Source: Marmoricola sp. URHB0036 (GTDB lineage Bacteria > Actinomycetota > Actinomycetes > Propionibacteriales > Nocardioidaceae). Taken from it: a stretch of DNA of 64,000 nucleotides. The position numbers and the translations under genes are program-made. The notes under the pieces were generated by a model that worked only from the letters and a program-made list of their open reading frames with translations, had not been told where the DNA came from and did not search any database. Shown in pieces: positions 54,628 through 62,404 of this stretch (position 1 is its first letter; each line of letters begins with the position of its first letter). Location: positions 124,001 through 188,000 of the forward strand of contig NZ_AUEP01000009.1 in assembly GCF_000426045.1 (NCBI RefSeq), written 5' to 3'.

Positions 54628-55266
54628 TCAGTGCTTGAGCATGGCGAGGTAGCGCTCCCGGTCGGCACTCATCTGGTGGCCCGGGTCGTCGGCAGCCGGG
54701 GTCCAGCCCATCGGCTCACCGAGGAAGTCCAGCTCGCCGTCCTCGATGCGGAACAACAGGCGCAGCAGCCACTCCCGCTCGACCCTGCCGACGCGGTCCC
54801 AGTAGTCCATCACCGCGAGCACGTGCGGTGGGACGTGCTCCACGTCGACCGACTTCTCGTCGTACCCCTGCGCCGCCTCGTCGAGGTTGGCCAGTCGTTG
54901 CTTGAGCAGGCGCTTGGCATCGTCGCGCGAGACCAGCGGCAGCATCGACAGGGCGGTCTGGAAGGCCAGCGGCGCCGTGGGACGTACGGCGGTGAGGGCC
55001 TCCTCGAACAGCCGTCGGAACTCCTCCCGCCCGGTGTCACTGAGCTCGTAGACCGCCACCTCCCGGCCACCGTCGCGCAGGTCGTGCCGGACCAGCTCTC
55101 CCCGCTGGGCCAGCGTCGCGAGGCCGTTGTAGATCGAGCCCGGCCGGATGTTGGCCCAGTCCTCCACGCCCCAGGTCAACAGCTCGCGCCGGATCTGGTA
55201 GCCGTTGACCGGCTCGAAGATGGCCACCGCACCCAGCAGCAACATCCGGGTCTCGGTCGTGGCCAT
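54628..55266 (-). CDS. PadR-family transcriptional regulator
   Basis: 212 residues. N-terminal PadR winged helix: LLLGAVAIFEPVNGYQIRRELLTWGVEDWANIRPGSIYNGLATLAQRGELV, wing RDGGREVAVYELSDTGREEF, then the long C-terminal dimerisation helices. Its likely targets are the adjacent ABC exporter genes. ATG at 55266 lies 7 nt after TAGAAT with no Shine-Dalgarno. Confidence 0.93.
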   Translation of the reverse strand: MATTETRMLLLGAVAIFEPVNGYQIRRELLTWGVEDWANIRPGSIYNGLATLAQRGELVRHDLRDGGREVAVYELSDTGREEFRRLFEEALTAVRPTAPLAFQTALSMLPLVSRDDAKRLLKQRLANLDEAAQGYDEKSVDVEHVPPHVLAVMDYWDRVGRVEREWLLRLLFRIEDGELDFLGEPMGWTPAADDPGHQMSADRERYLAMLKH

Positions 55267-55288
55267 GCGGCCGATTCTAGGGATCCGC

Positions 55289-55897
55289 TCAGGAGCGTGG
55301 TGCCACCGCGAGGACACGGGCAGCGATCCAGGCGACGGTCTCGGCGGTCTCGGCGGGATCACCGGTCGGCTGCATCACGTGGCTCAGCACCAGTCGCACC
55401 ACCATGTCGATGAGCACCTCGAGGCGGTTCTCCTCCAGCGGTACGTCGTAGCGCGAGACGTGCGAGCGGATCATCTGCCCGGCGGCCTCGAGCAGGCCCT
55501 CGGAGTTGGTCGTCAACAGCGGCAGCAGCTCGCTGTCCGCGCCCTGGCTGCTGCTCAGGATCGCGTGCAGCAGCGGGTCGGTGCGGGCGAGGTCGAGCAC
55601 CCGGTAGGCAGCAGCCTCGATCGCCGCGACCAGGTCGTCGGGGTGCTCGAGGAAGGCGGAGTCGACGTGACCGAGGAACAGGTCGAGCTCACGCATCACC
55701 ATGGCCTCGGCCAGCTGCGGCTTCCCGCCGAGCTCGTTGTAGACCGTCTGCCGACTGACCCCCACGAGATCGGCCAGCTTGCCCATGGTCAGCGCGCCCC
55801 AGCCGTGCTCCGCCGTGAAGCGGGCAGCAGCCTCCAGCAGTCGGTCACGGTGGGTGACCGACCCCTGGGAAGACTCGGTGGCGGCTGCGCTGCTCAT
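55289..55897 (-). CDS. TetR-family regulator, candidate alk repressor
   Basis: 202 residues. TetR HTH: DRLLEAAARFTAEHGWGALTMGKLADLVGVSRQTVYNELGGKPQLAEAM, helical C-terminal domain. It lies 47 bp after a ferredoxin and alkB-rubredoxin, an arrangement seen in actinobacterial alk operons where a TetR (AlkX/AlkU-like) represses alkB. An 11-bp dyad sits in the alkB promoter. ATG 7 nt after TAGGCT, so it may also have its own leaderless transcript. The exact target is inference. Confidence 0.9.
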   Translation of the reverse strand: MSSAAATESSQGSVTHRDRLLEAAARFTAEHGWGALTMGKLADLVGVSRQTVYNELGGKPQLAEAMVMRELDLFLGHVDSAFLEHPDDLVAAIEAAAYRVLDLARTDPLLHAILSSSQGADSELLPLLTTNSEGLLEAAGQMIRSHVSRYDVPLEENRLEVLIDMVVRLVLSHVMQPTGDPAETAETVAWIAARVLAVAPRS

Positions 55898-55944
55898 GGC
55901 GGACAGCCTAGTGAGAGCCCCCACCAGGGCAGGCATCGGCGGAC

Positions 55945-56136
55945 TCAGCCGGCCAGGCTGAGCGCCATCACCGGACAGGCCTCGACCGCGGCGTGCACCT
56001 TCGACCGGTCGACCTCCGGCGGCGAGTCGTCGAGCACCGTCATGGTGTCGTCGTCGTCGAGCTCGAAGTACTCGTGCGCCATCGCCTCGCACATCCCGAG
56101 GCCCTCGCACTTGTCGCGGTCGACGTCGATCCTCAT
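55945..56136 (-). CDS. three-cysteine ferredoxin
   Basis: 63 residues with CEGLGMC (C-x5-C) and a C-terminal CPVMAL. Only three cysteines are present, the pattern of [3Fe-4S] ferredoxins serving P450s and other monooxygenases. The usual fourth position is A/H. Its ATG overlaps the AlkB-rubredoxin stop (ATGA), so it is coupled to that gene and is a candidate electron donor. Confidence 0.93.
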   Translation of the reverse strand: MRIDVDRDKCEGLGMCEAMAHEYFELDDDDTMTVLDDSPPEVDRSKVHAAVEACPVMALSLAG

Positions 56137-57596
56137 GACGCGAGCTCGCTTTCGACTGCGACGAAGTCGACCTTCTCGCGCACGCCGCAGTCGGGGCAGC
56201 ACCAGGAGTCGGGTACGTCGGCCCAGGCAGTGCCGGCGGCGAAGCCCTCGTGCTCGTCTCCGCGGGCGACCTCGTAGGTGTAGCCGCAGCCGGGGCACCG
56301 GGCGGCCATCACCTCGGTCGACTCGCCGTGCTGGTCCAGTGGTTTCGAGACGCTCGCTGACGCTCGCTCCTCAACCACCGAGGGGAGCTCGGCCGCGGTC
56401 GAGTACTTGGCGATGATCCGGTCGCGCTTGCGGGGGCTGATGTTGGCCAGTGTGATGTCGCCACCGAAGTGGGCCAGCACGCGGGGATCCATCACCCGTC
56501 GCCAGACGGCCGGGACGATGGCGAGCACGATCATGCCGGCGTACCCCGTCGGCAGCACCGGGGACTCCTCGAAGTCGCGCAGGGTCTGGTAGCGCCGGGT
56601 CGGGTTGGCGTGGTGGTCGCTGTGCCGCTGCAGGTGGTAGAGCAGCACGTTGGTCGCGATGTTGTTGGAGTTCCAGCTGTGGCTGGGGTCGACGCGCTCG
56701 TAGCGCTGGCGGTCGCCGACGCCGACCTTCTGGCGCAGCATCCCGTAGTGCTCCATGTAGTTGACGACCTCGAGCAGGGAGAAGCCGACGATCGCCTGGA
56801 TCACCAGAAGCGGGAGGATCTGCCAGCCGAGCACGGCCATCAGGGCGCCCCAGAGCACCGTCGACATCAGCCAGGCGTTCAGCACGTCGTTGCCGATGCG
56901 GAAGGGATGCTTGCCCTTGCGGGCGTAGCGCTTCTTCTCCAGCCGCCACGCGCTCTTCAGCGAGCCCGAGACCGTGCGGAACCAGAACTGGTAGAAGTTC
57001 TCGCCCAGCCGGCTGCTCGCCGGGTCCTCCGGAGTCGCGACGCGGACGTGGTGACCGCGGTTGTGCTCGATGTAGAAGTGGCCGTAGAAGCTCTGCGCCA
57101 GCGCGATCTTGGACAGCCAGCGCTCGTGGCTCTCCTTCTTGTGGCCGAGCTCGTGGGCGGTGTTGATGCCGATGCCGCCGATGGCCCCGATCGAGACCGC
57201 GATGCCGATCTTGTCGAGCGTGGACAGCTCGGCCACCCCGAGCCACTCGGGCTTGGCGATCCAGATGAAGGCGCCGAGGAAGCCGATGTACTGGATCGGC
57301 AGGAAGACGTAGGTGATCCAGCGGTAGTACTTGTCCTGCTCGAGCCGCTCGATGACGTCGTCCGGCGGGTTCGAGCGGTCGAGGCCGGCGACCAGGTCGA
57401 TGGCGGGTACGACGCCGAGGATGATGATGGGCCCGATCCAGACCCAGACGCTCCACCCGGTCAGCTGGAACATCCCGAAGGCGATGAACGCCAGCGAGGG
57501 CACCACCAGGCCGATCAGCCAGAGGTGGCGCTTGTTGTCCCGCCACTGCTCGGTGGAACCGGCCGGCAGCGTCGAGTTCGGGGTCGAGCTCGTCAT
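56133..57596 (-). CDS. alkB: alkane 1-monooxygenase-rubredoxin fusion
   Basis: 487 residues. Membrane di-iron alkane hydroxylase: histidine boxes HELGH (148-152), EHNRGHH (177-183), HSDHH (325-329) and the NYMEHYG motif at 279-285, with six hydrophobic helices. The last 55 residues or so are a rubredoxin with C434, C437, C467 and C470. It hydroxylates the terminal carbon of n-alkanes. The linker (about 407-420) is encoded by a REP-like palindrome. GAGGAGA precedes the ATG. First gene of alkB-rub/fdx/tetR. Confidence 0.97.
   Translation of the reverse strand: MTSSTPNSTLPAGSTEQWRDNKRHLWLIGLVVPSLAFIAFGMFQLTGWSVWVWIGPIIILGVVPAIDLVAGLDRSNPPDDVIERLEQDKYYRWITYVFLPIQYIGFLGAFIWIAKPEWLGVAELSTLDKIGIAVSIGAIGGIGINTAHELGHKKESHERWLSKIALAQSFYGHFYIEHNRGHHVRVATPEDPASSRLGENFYQFWFRTVSGSLKSAWRLEKKRYARKGKHPFRIGNDVLNAWLMSTVLWGALMAVLGWQILPLLVIQAIVGFSLLEVVNYMEHYGMLRQKVGVGDRQRYERVDPSHSWNSNNIATNVLLYHLQRHSDHHANPTRRYQTLRDFEESPVLPTGYAGMIVLAIVPAVWRRVMDPRVLAHFGGDITLANISPRKRDRIIAKYSTAAELPSVVEERASASVSKPLDQHGESTEVMAARCPGCGYTYEVARGDEHEGFAAGTAWADVPDSWCCPDCGVREKVDFVAVESELAS
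56339..56378. repeat. REP-like palindrome inside the alkB-rubredoxin linker
   Basis: Arms GTGGTT and AACCAC flank a core holding the tandem AGCGAGCGTC twice on the minus strand. The element is read in frame as residues 407-420. It resembles intergenic repeats of the TTCGAGACGCTCGCT type that I associate with Nocardioides genomes. Confidence 0.65.
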
Positions 57597-57607
57597 CGAT
57601 CTCTCCT

Positions 57608-57634
57608 CTTTACATCTGTGGACCAGATGTAAAG
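57608..57634 (-). promoter_or_regulatory. alkB operator: CTTTACATCTG dyad
   Basis: CTTTACATCTG (57608-57618), TGGAC, CAGATGTAAAG (57624-57634): a perfect 11-bp dyad just downstream of the -10 box, at the likely transcription start of alkB. A further half-site ATGTAAAG lies at 57676-57683. The adjacent tetR product is the likely binder. Confidence 0.8.
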
Positions 57635-57635
57635 C

Positions 57636-57664
57636 ACGCTAGGGCACCGGGCGGCGTTTGACAA
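57636..57664 (-). promoter_or_regulatory. alkB promoter
   Basis: TTGTCA (57664-57659) and TAGCGT (57641-57636) on the minus strand, 17 bp apart. This is close to the primary sigma-factor consensus and ends just upstream of the operator dyad. Confidence 0.7.
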
Positions 57665-57686
57665 GAGGTCGGCGAATGTAAAGCGA

Positions 57687-58475
57687 TCAGTCCCCGCGCG
57701 GTCCGCGGGCAAAGCCGGCCGGCGTGAAGCAGAGCGTGCCGTGGATCTCGGCCGGGTCGCGGATGTCGGCCCGGATGCGGTGCCGGCCGGTCTCGACGCG
57801 GAGGCGGGTGCGGTCGTAGAGCTCGAGGGTCAGCTGCCCGGCCCGGGCGTCGACGACCCGCCCCCGCGCGACGTACGACGCGCCCCGGACCTGCTCGAGC
57901 CCGCCCACCACCGAACCGGTGACGACCTCCGCGTCGGTCACGAGGTGCAGCCCTCCGGTGACCCGCTGGCCGGCCCGGACGCGCTGGGCCCAGCCGTCGG
58001 GACCGACCACCGTGACCTGCCCCGCCGCCGACTCGAGGACGACGTCGTCACCGCGCACCTCGACCACCACGTGCTGCGAGCGCTGCCGCCACCGGCGGTA
58101 GAGGGCCAGGCCCACGAGCACCAGCACCAGGTCGCCGAGCAGCGCGACCACACCGAACAGATGACTGGTGACTGCGCCCACGGGCTCGTTGGCCGACGGC
58201 TTGCCCGGCACGACCCTGACCAGCAGGGCCTTGGTCTCCTGGGCACGCTCGTAGGTCGCCCGGTCGACGCGTGCGGAGAAGCGGGTCTGCTTCGGGTCGA
58301 CGGAGCGCGGCAACCGGTAGTCGAGCAGGTAGTGGCCGCCGGTGACCTGGGAGTCGATCACCGTGGCCTGCACCTCGGTCCCGTTCCGGTCGATCTGCCG
58401 GTCGGTCCAGGTCTCGTGCACGAACGGCAGGTTCACCAGGAACACCGCGAACAGCAGCACCAGGACCCGTCGCAC
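57687..58475 (-). CDS. hypothetical membrane protein (DUF3592-like layout)
   Basis: 262 residues. An N-terminal membrane helix (VLVLLFAVFLVNLPFV), an extracytoplasmic beta-rich stretch (ATVIDSQVTGGHYLLDYRLPRS), a second helix (HLFGVVALLGDLVLVLVGLALY) and a cytoplasmic beta-rich C-terminus with repeated V-rich strands. The layout resembles DUF3592 proteins. No function is proposed. GTG 6 nt after TAGCCT, no Shine-Dalgarno. Copy B of the dispersed hairpin lies just upstream. Confidence 0.75.
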   Translation of the reverse strand: MRRVLVLLFAVFLVNLPFVHETWTDRQIDRNGTEVQATVIDSQVTGGHYLLDYRLPRSVDPKQTRFSARVDRATYERAQETKALLVRVVPGKPSANEPVGAVTSHLFGVVALLGDLVLVLVGLALYRRWRQRSQHVVVEVRGDDVVLESAAGQVTVVGPDGWAQRVRAGQRVTGGLHLVTDAEVVTGSVVGGLEQVRGASYVARGRVVDARAGQLTLELYDRTRLRVETGRHRIRADIRDPAEIHGTLCFTPAGFARGPRGD

Positions 58476-58497
58476 CTGCGCAGGCTAGCGGCGAGAC

Positions 58498-58564
58498 CGG
58501 ATAGTCCAGAACGAAAAGCCGCTCCCGGACCCTCGGAGAGCGGCCAAACGTTCTGGACTATCCG
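58498..58564. repeat. dispersed hairpin, copy B (GATAGTCCAGAACG arms)
   Basis: Perfect 16-bp outer stem (58498-58513 with 58549-58564) and inner stem GCCGCTC/GAGCGGC. It lies between two minus-strand genes, after the secreted nuclease stop, and can act as its terminator. Same arms as at 19902-19964. Confidence 0.85.
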
Positions 58565-58568
58565 TTCC

Positions 58569-61349
58569 TCAGCGTCGTGGCAGCGTCACCGAGAAGGTGG
58601 TCGTGGTCTGCGACGGCTTCGTTTCGTCGGTGCCCAGGTAGCGCACGGTCAGGGTGTGCCGACCCGGGATCACGTAGCGGGGCAGGGTCACATCGACCGC
58701 ACCGTTCTGCACCGTGCCGCGGCCGAGCAGCAGTCCGTACTCGCGGACCTCGACGGTGCCGGCGGTGACCGTGCCGAGCTTCGAGGCCACCCGTACGTGC
58801 ACGACCGGACGGTCGAGCCAGCGCACCGGCGAGGCGACCGACGCCGTGGTCGTGGTGGCCACCGGACCGACCGGCAGGTCGAGGCCGACGACGAGCGGGT
58901 CGTGGTCGGAGGCACGGTAGGGACCGGGCTCGTAGAAGTCGGTGGCGTTGTAGTTGTAGCGGCTGTACTCCAGCGCCACCGACTCGACCGAGCTCAGGTT
59001 CCAGACGTGGGCACCGGTGACGACACCCATGGCGGCGGCGTTGCCGAGCACGTGGTCGAGCGAGCCGACGGTGCCGTCGAAGAGGTAGGTGTGCTCGGCC
59101 GGCGACTCGTGCGACCCGATGTCGGTGTAGCCGGCGTCGTACAACCGCTGCAGCGGGTCCTCACGCGTGTAGGAGTTGAAGTCGCCGGAGAGGAACACCT
59201 TGTCGGTGCCTGCCTGTTGCTTCATGGTGTCGGCGAAGCGCACCAGCTCTTCGGCCTGCGCGATGCGCTGCGGGTTGGAGTTGCCCTGCCCGGTGCCGTC
59301 GTCGGGTCCTGAACCCTTGGACTTGAAGTGGTTCACGATCACCAGGAACCGGGAGTACGACGTGCCGCCGACCGGCTCGAAGACCTGCGCCAGCGGGTCG
59401 CGCGCGACGTCGAAGACCGGGACGTCGTCGATCACCGAGTCGCCCACCGGCCGCACCTGCGCGGCGCGGTAGATGAACGCGGTGCGGATCACGTCCTCTT
59501 CGGCCTGGTCGCCGGCGGTCGCCGGTGTTGGGACGAACTTCCAGGTGCCGGCGCCGGCCTCGGCGTTCAGGGCGTCCACCAGCGTCGAGACGGCGGCGTC
59601 GCGGTCGGCGCCGAACTTCGCGGAGTTCTCGATCTCCTCGAGCGAGACGACGTCGGCGCCGAGCCCGTTGATCCCGGCGACGATCTTCGCCTGCTGCCGC
59701 GCGAGGTCCTCGGCGTCCGCCGCACCACGAGGGCCTAGCTCGCCGTTGGGTCCGGTGCAGGTGTTCACGGTGACGTGGTTGCCGGCGCGGTCGTCGTACC
59801 AGCTGCACTTTCCGCCGGAGGCCACGAAGTCGGCGCCGGTGGTCGGGAAGTAGTTGAGCACGTTCATCGAGGCGATGTGCATGTTGCCGCCGGTGGCTGC
59901 CGGGGCGGTCGTGCGGGTGTGGCCGAAGGTCGCGGGCAGTGGGTCGGAGGCCGTCAGCTGGGCGGTCGGCTGGAAGCGCCACGCATCGAAGCGCCACTCC
60001 AGGATCACCGGCCGGTCGAAGGTGACCGGGGCGCCGACGCGGATCTGGTGGTCCTGGGTCAGCCACGGCAACGGCGTGTCCTTGGCCGTGGTCAGGAAGT
60101 TGGCGGTGGCCGCGTCGTCGAGGACGACCGCCCGGGCGGCGTTGTCGTCCTGGACCGCCTTGATCGCGGCGGCATCGTGCGGGTCGGCCACCTCGGTCGG
60201 CGTGAACAGCGGCGTGCTGCCGGCGGCGAGCCCGATCTCGCCGTACTGGTTGAGCGCGTAGTTGTCGGCCACCGTGTAGGGCCCGGCCGGCGCCAGCAGC
60301 ATGCCCTCGAAGGACTCGCGGCCGGCCTCCGTCCGCGGGAGTACGACGGACGCGGGCTGCACCGACGCGGGATCAGGGAGCACCTTCACGTCGGCGACGG
60401 CCGGCGTGATCTCGGTCGTGCCCTGGAACTCGCTGACCTTGCCGGTCACCTGCACGTGGTCACCGATGTGCACGGCCTTCGACGCCGCGGAGCCGAACAC
60501 GAAGACCGCGTCGGAGGCCTGGTGCGTGGCCGGGTCGACGTTTTCGCCGGTGCCGGCCGTCTGGAGGTAGAAGCCGTTGAACCCACCGGTCGGGTAGGCC
60601 GCCGTCACCACGCCGTCGGTGGTCACCGCCTTGCCGGCGAAGGGGCTGGTGTCGCCGGTGCCCTGGATCTCCTCGATGGTCTGGGTCGTGGGCGGGTCGT
60701 CCGGCGGGTCCGTGGGTCCGCTCGTAGGAGCAGTCCCCGGAGTGCCGGCGCTCGTCGAGAAGTCGGAGGAGTTGTTGTCGGTGTCGGTGCCCGCGGCGAC
60801 CCGCTCCACCGCCGTCGAGGCCGACGTGGCCGACGCGGGAGCCTTTTCGAAGGTGTTGCTGGTGCCGTAGCCGACGACGTCGAGCACCGTCGGGTTGCCG
60901 GTCAGCGAACCGGTCGGCGGAGCGGTCAGCGCGGTCGGCTGGTTGGCCAGGAAGACCGTGCCGGCCGAGCCGCTCAGCTGGATCGACCCGCTGACCGCGG
61001 GCGAGGGAACCGGCGCCCCCGTCGTGCCGGTGCCCTCGCCCACGAGGAAGTACCCCTTGGCCGGGATCGAGCCGCTCAGGGCGGTCACCCCGCTGGGGTT
61101 GGCAGTGCCGGACGCAGAGCGGTACTGCACCGAGGTGCCCGAGAGGTCCACCGCCTGGTCGGTCGGGTTGTACAGCTCGACGTAGTCGCGGGACCAGGTC
61201 GAGGCGGCCGCACCGCCTCCGCCGTACACCTCGGAGATGACGACCTTCGAGGCGTCGGTGGCCGCCTGCGAGGGTGCGGCCACCGCGATCGGGGCGGCCG
61301 CCGTGGCGAGTGCCACGACTATGGGCAGGGCAGGACGAACGGACATCAT
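58569..61349 (-). CDS. secreted ExeM/NucH-type nuclease with lamin-tail domain
   Basis: 926 residues. A Sec signal (about 1-29, ending APSQA) is followed by a lamin-tail domain (KVVISEVYGGGGAAASTWSRDYVELYNPTDQAVDLSG, about 33-150), an OB-fold YhcR-like domain (about 228-330), and an endonuclease/exonuclease/phosphatase domain (about 480-830) with SLEEIENS, LVIVNHFKSK, SGDFNSY and the final SDHDPLVV. A C-terminal Ig-like domain ends it. It should degrade extracellular DNA, for phosphate or nucleoside scavenging. Cell-surface retention by the lamin-tail part is possible. Confidence 0.95.
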   Translation of the reverse strand: MMSVRPALPIVVALATAAAPIAVAAPSQAATDASKVVISEVYGGGGAAASTWSRDYVELYNPTDQAVDLSGTSVQYRSASGTANPSGVTALSGSIPAKGYFLVGEGTGTTGAPVPSPAVSGSIQLSGSAGTVFLANQPTALTAPPTGSLTGNPTVLDVVGYGTSNTFEKAPASATSASTAVERVAAGTDTDNNSSDFSTSAGTPGTAPTSGPTDPPDDPPTTQTIEEIQGTGDTSPFAGKAVTTDGVVTAAYPTGGFNGFYLQTAGTGENVDPATHQASDAVFVFGSAASKAVHIGDHVQVTGKVSEFQGTTEITPAVADVKVLPDPASVQPASVVLPRTEAGRESFEGMLLAPAGPYTVADNYALNQYGEIGLAAGSTPLFTPTEVADPHDAAAIKAVQDDNAARAVVLDDAATANFLTTAKDTPLPWLTQDHQIRVGAPVTFDRPVILEWRFDAWRFQPTAQLTASDPLPATFGHTRTTAPAATGGNMHIASMNVLNYFPTTGADFVASGGKCSWYDDRAGNHVTVNTCTGPNGELGPRGAADAEDLARQQAKIVAGINGLGADVVSLEEIENSAKFGADRDAAVSTLVDALNAEAGAGTWKFVPTPATAGDQAEEDVIRTAFIYRAAQVRPVGDSVIDDVPVFDVARDPLAQVFEPVGGTSYSRFLVIVNHFKSKGSGPDDGTGQGNSNPQRIAQAEELVRFADTMKQQAGTDKVFLSGDFNSYTREDPLQRLYDAGYTDIGSHESPAEHTYLFDGTVGSLDHVLGNAAAMGVVTGAHVWNLSSVESVALEYSRYNYNATDFYEPGPYRASDHDPLVVGLDLPVGPVATTTTASVASPVRWLDRPVVHVRVASKLGTVTAGTVEVREYGLLLGRGTVQNGAVDVTLPRYVIPGRHTLTVRYLGTDETKPSQTTTTFSVTLPRR

Positions 61350-61488
61350 GGCTCCTCGAGAACGTGCAATGACACAGCCGGCCTACTTCCTATCCCGGAT
61401 CCGCCGCGATGGGGAGACCTGCCGGTTAACAGTTCGGCAACCGTCGTCTTCAGGTGCACTCGTGAGGGTCCGCGACTAGGTTGACGGG

Positions 61489-62241
61489 ATGGCAGATCCC
61501 ATCGGCATCGACTTCGGCGGGAGCGGCATCAAGGCCGCACCGGTCGACCTGTCCACCGGCGACTTCTCCGCAGAGCGCGAGCGGATCGACACGCCCGAGG
61601 AGTCCAACCCGAAGGCGGTGGCCAAGGTGATGGCCACGCTCCTCGAGCGGTTCGAGGACAGTCACTCGGCCGTCGGCGTGACGATCCCGGGCGTCGTACG
61701 CAAGAACGGGGTGGTGGCCTCAGCGGCCAACATCGACAAGGGCTGGATCGGCACCGACGCCGACGACCTGCTCAGCGAGGAGCTCGGCCGCGAGGTGCAC
61801 GTCATCAACGACGCCGACGCGGCGGGGCTGGCCGAGGCGAGGTACGGCGTGGCCCGCGGCCGCGACGGCCTGGTCATCGTGACCACGCTCGGCACCGGCA
61901 TCGGCTCGGCACTGCTGTACGACGGAACGCTGGTGCCCAACACCGAGCTCGGCCACCTCGAGATCGAGGGCCACGACGCGGAGTCCCGCGCCGCCAACTC
62001 CGCGCGCAAGAACGAGGAGCTGTCGTGGGAGAGGTGGGCCAAGCGGCTCACGACGTACTACCGCACCCTGGAGAAGCTGTTCTCCCCCGACCTCTTCGTG
62101 GTCGGCGGCGGGGTCAGCAAGAACGGCAACGAGTTCATCCCGCTCATCGACATCGAGACCGAGATCATCTCCGCCACCCTCCGCAACACCGCCGGCATCG
62201 TCGGCGCCGCCGCCCTGGCCGTGGACAAGCAGGACGCTTGA
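61489..62241 (+). CDS. ppgK: polyphosphate glucokinase
   Basis: 250 residues, ROK-family kinase of actinobacteria that phosphorylates glucose with polyphosphate (or ATP). ATP/phosphate loop GIDFGGSGIKA (6-16), NDADAAGLAEARYG with the catalytic Asp, TTLGTGIGSALL and NTELGHLEIEGHDAE. Its length and the SARKNEELSWERWAKRL segment match PpgK rather than ordinary glucokinases. ATG 6 nt after TAGGTT. Two large palindromes follow the stop. Confidence 0.96.
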   Translation: MADPIGIDFGGSGIKAAPVDLSTGDFSAERERIDTPEESNPKAVAKVMATLLERFEDSHSAVGVTIPGVVRKNGVVASAANIDKGWIGTDADDLLSEELGREVHVINDADAAGLAEARYGVARGRDGLVIVTTLGTGIGSALLYDGTLVPNTELGHLEIEGHDAESRAANSARKNEELSWERWAKRLTTYYRTLEKLFSPDLFVVGGGVSKNGNEFIPLIDIETEIISATLRNTAGIVGAAALAVDKQDA

Positions 62242-62257
62242 GCGGTTCGGGGCCGTG

Positions 62258-62316
62258 GTTTCCCCGGACGTCCGGGGAAACTGGGGGCGCGGCGGATTCC
62301 CCGGGCGCCCGGGGAA
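62258..62316. repeat. twin GTTTCCCCGG palindromes (REP-like)
   Basis: A perfect 24-bp palindrome (62258-62281, half GTTTCCCCGGAC) and a perfect 20-bp palindrome (62297-62316, half TTCCCCGGGC), both followed by ACTG. Centres are 37 bp apart. They lie between the convergent ppgK and aldo/keto reductase genes and may act as terminators. Confidence 0.8.
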
Positions 62317-62404
62317 ACTGCCACCGGATGGGCGATACTTCGGCCCCCCGGCTCCAGAACTGCCCGCCAGCCCCGCCCGGTTTGCGCGATCGGGACGCGG
62401 ATGA

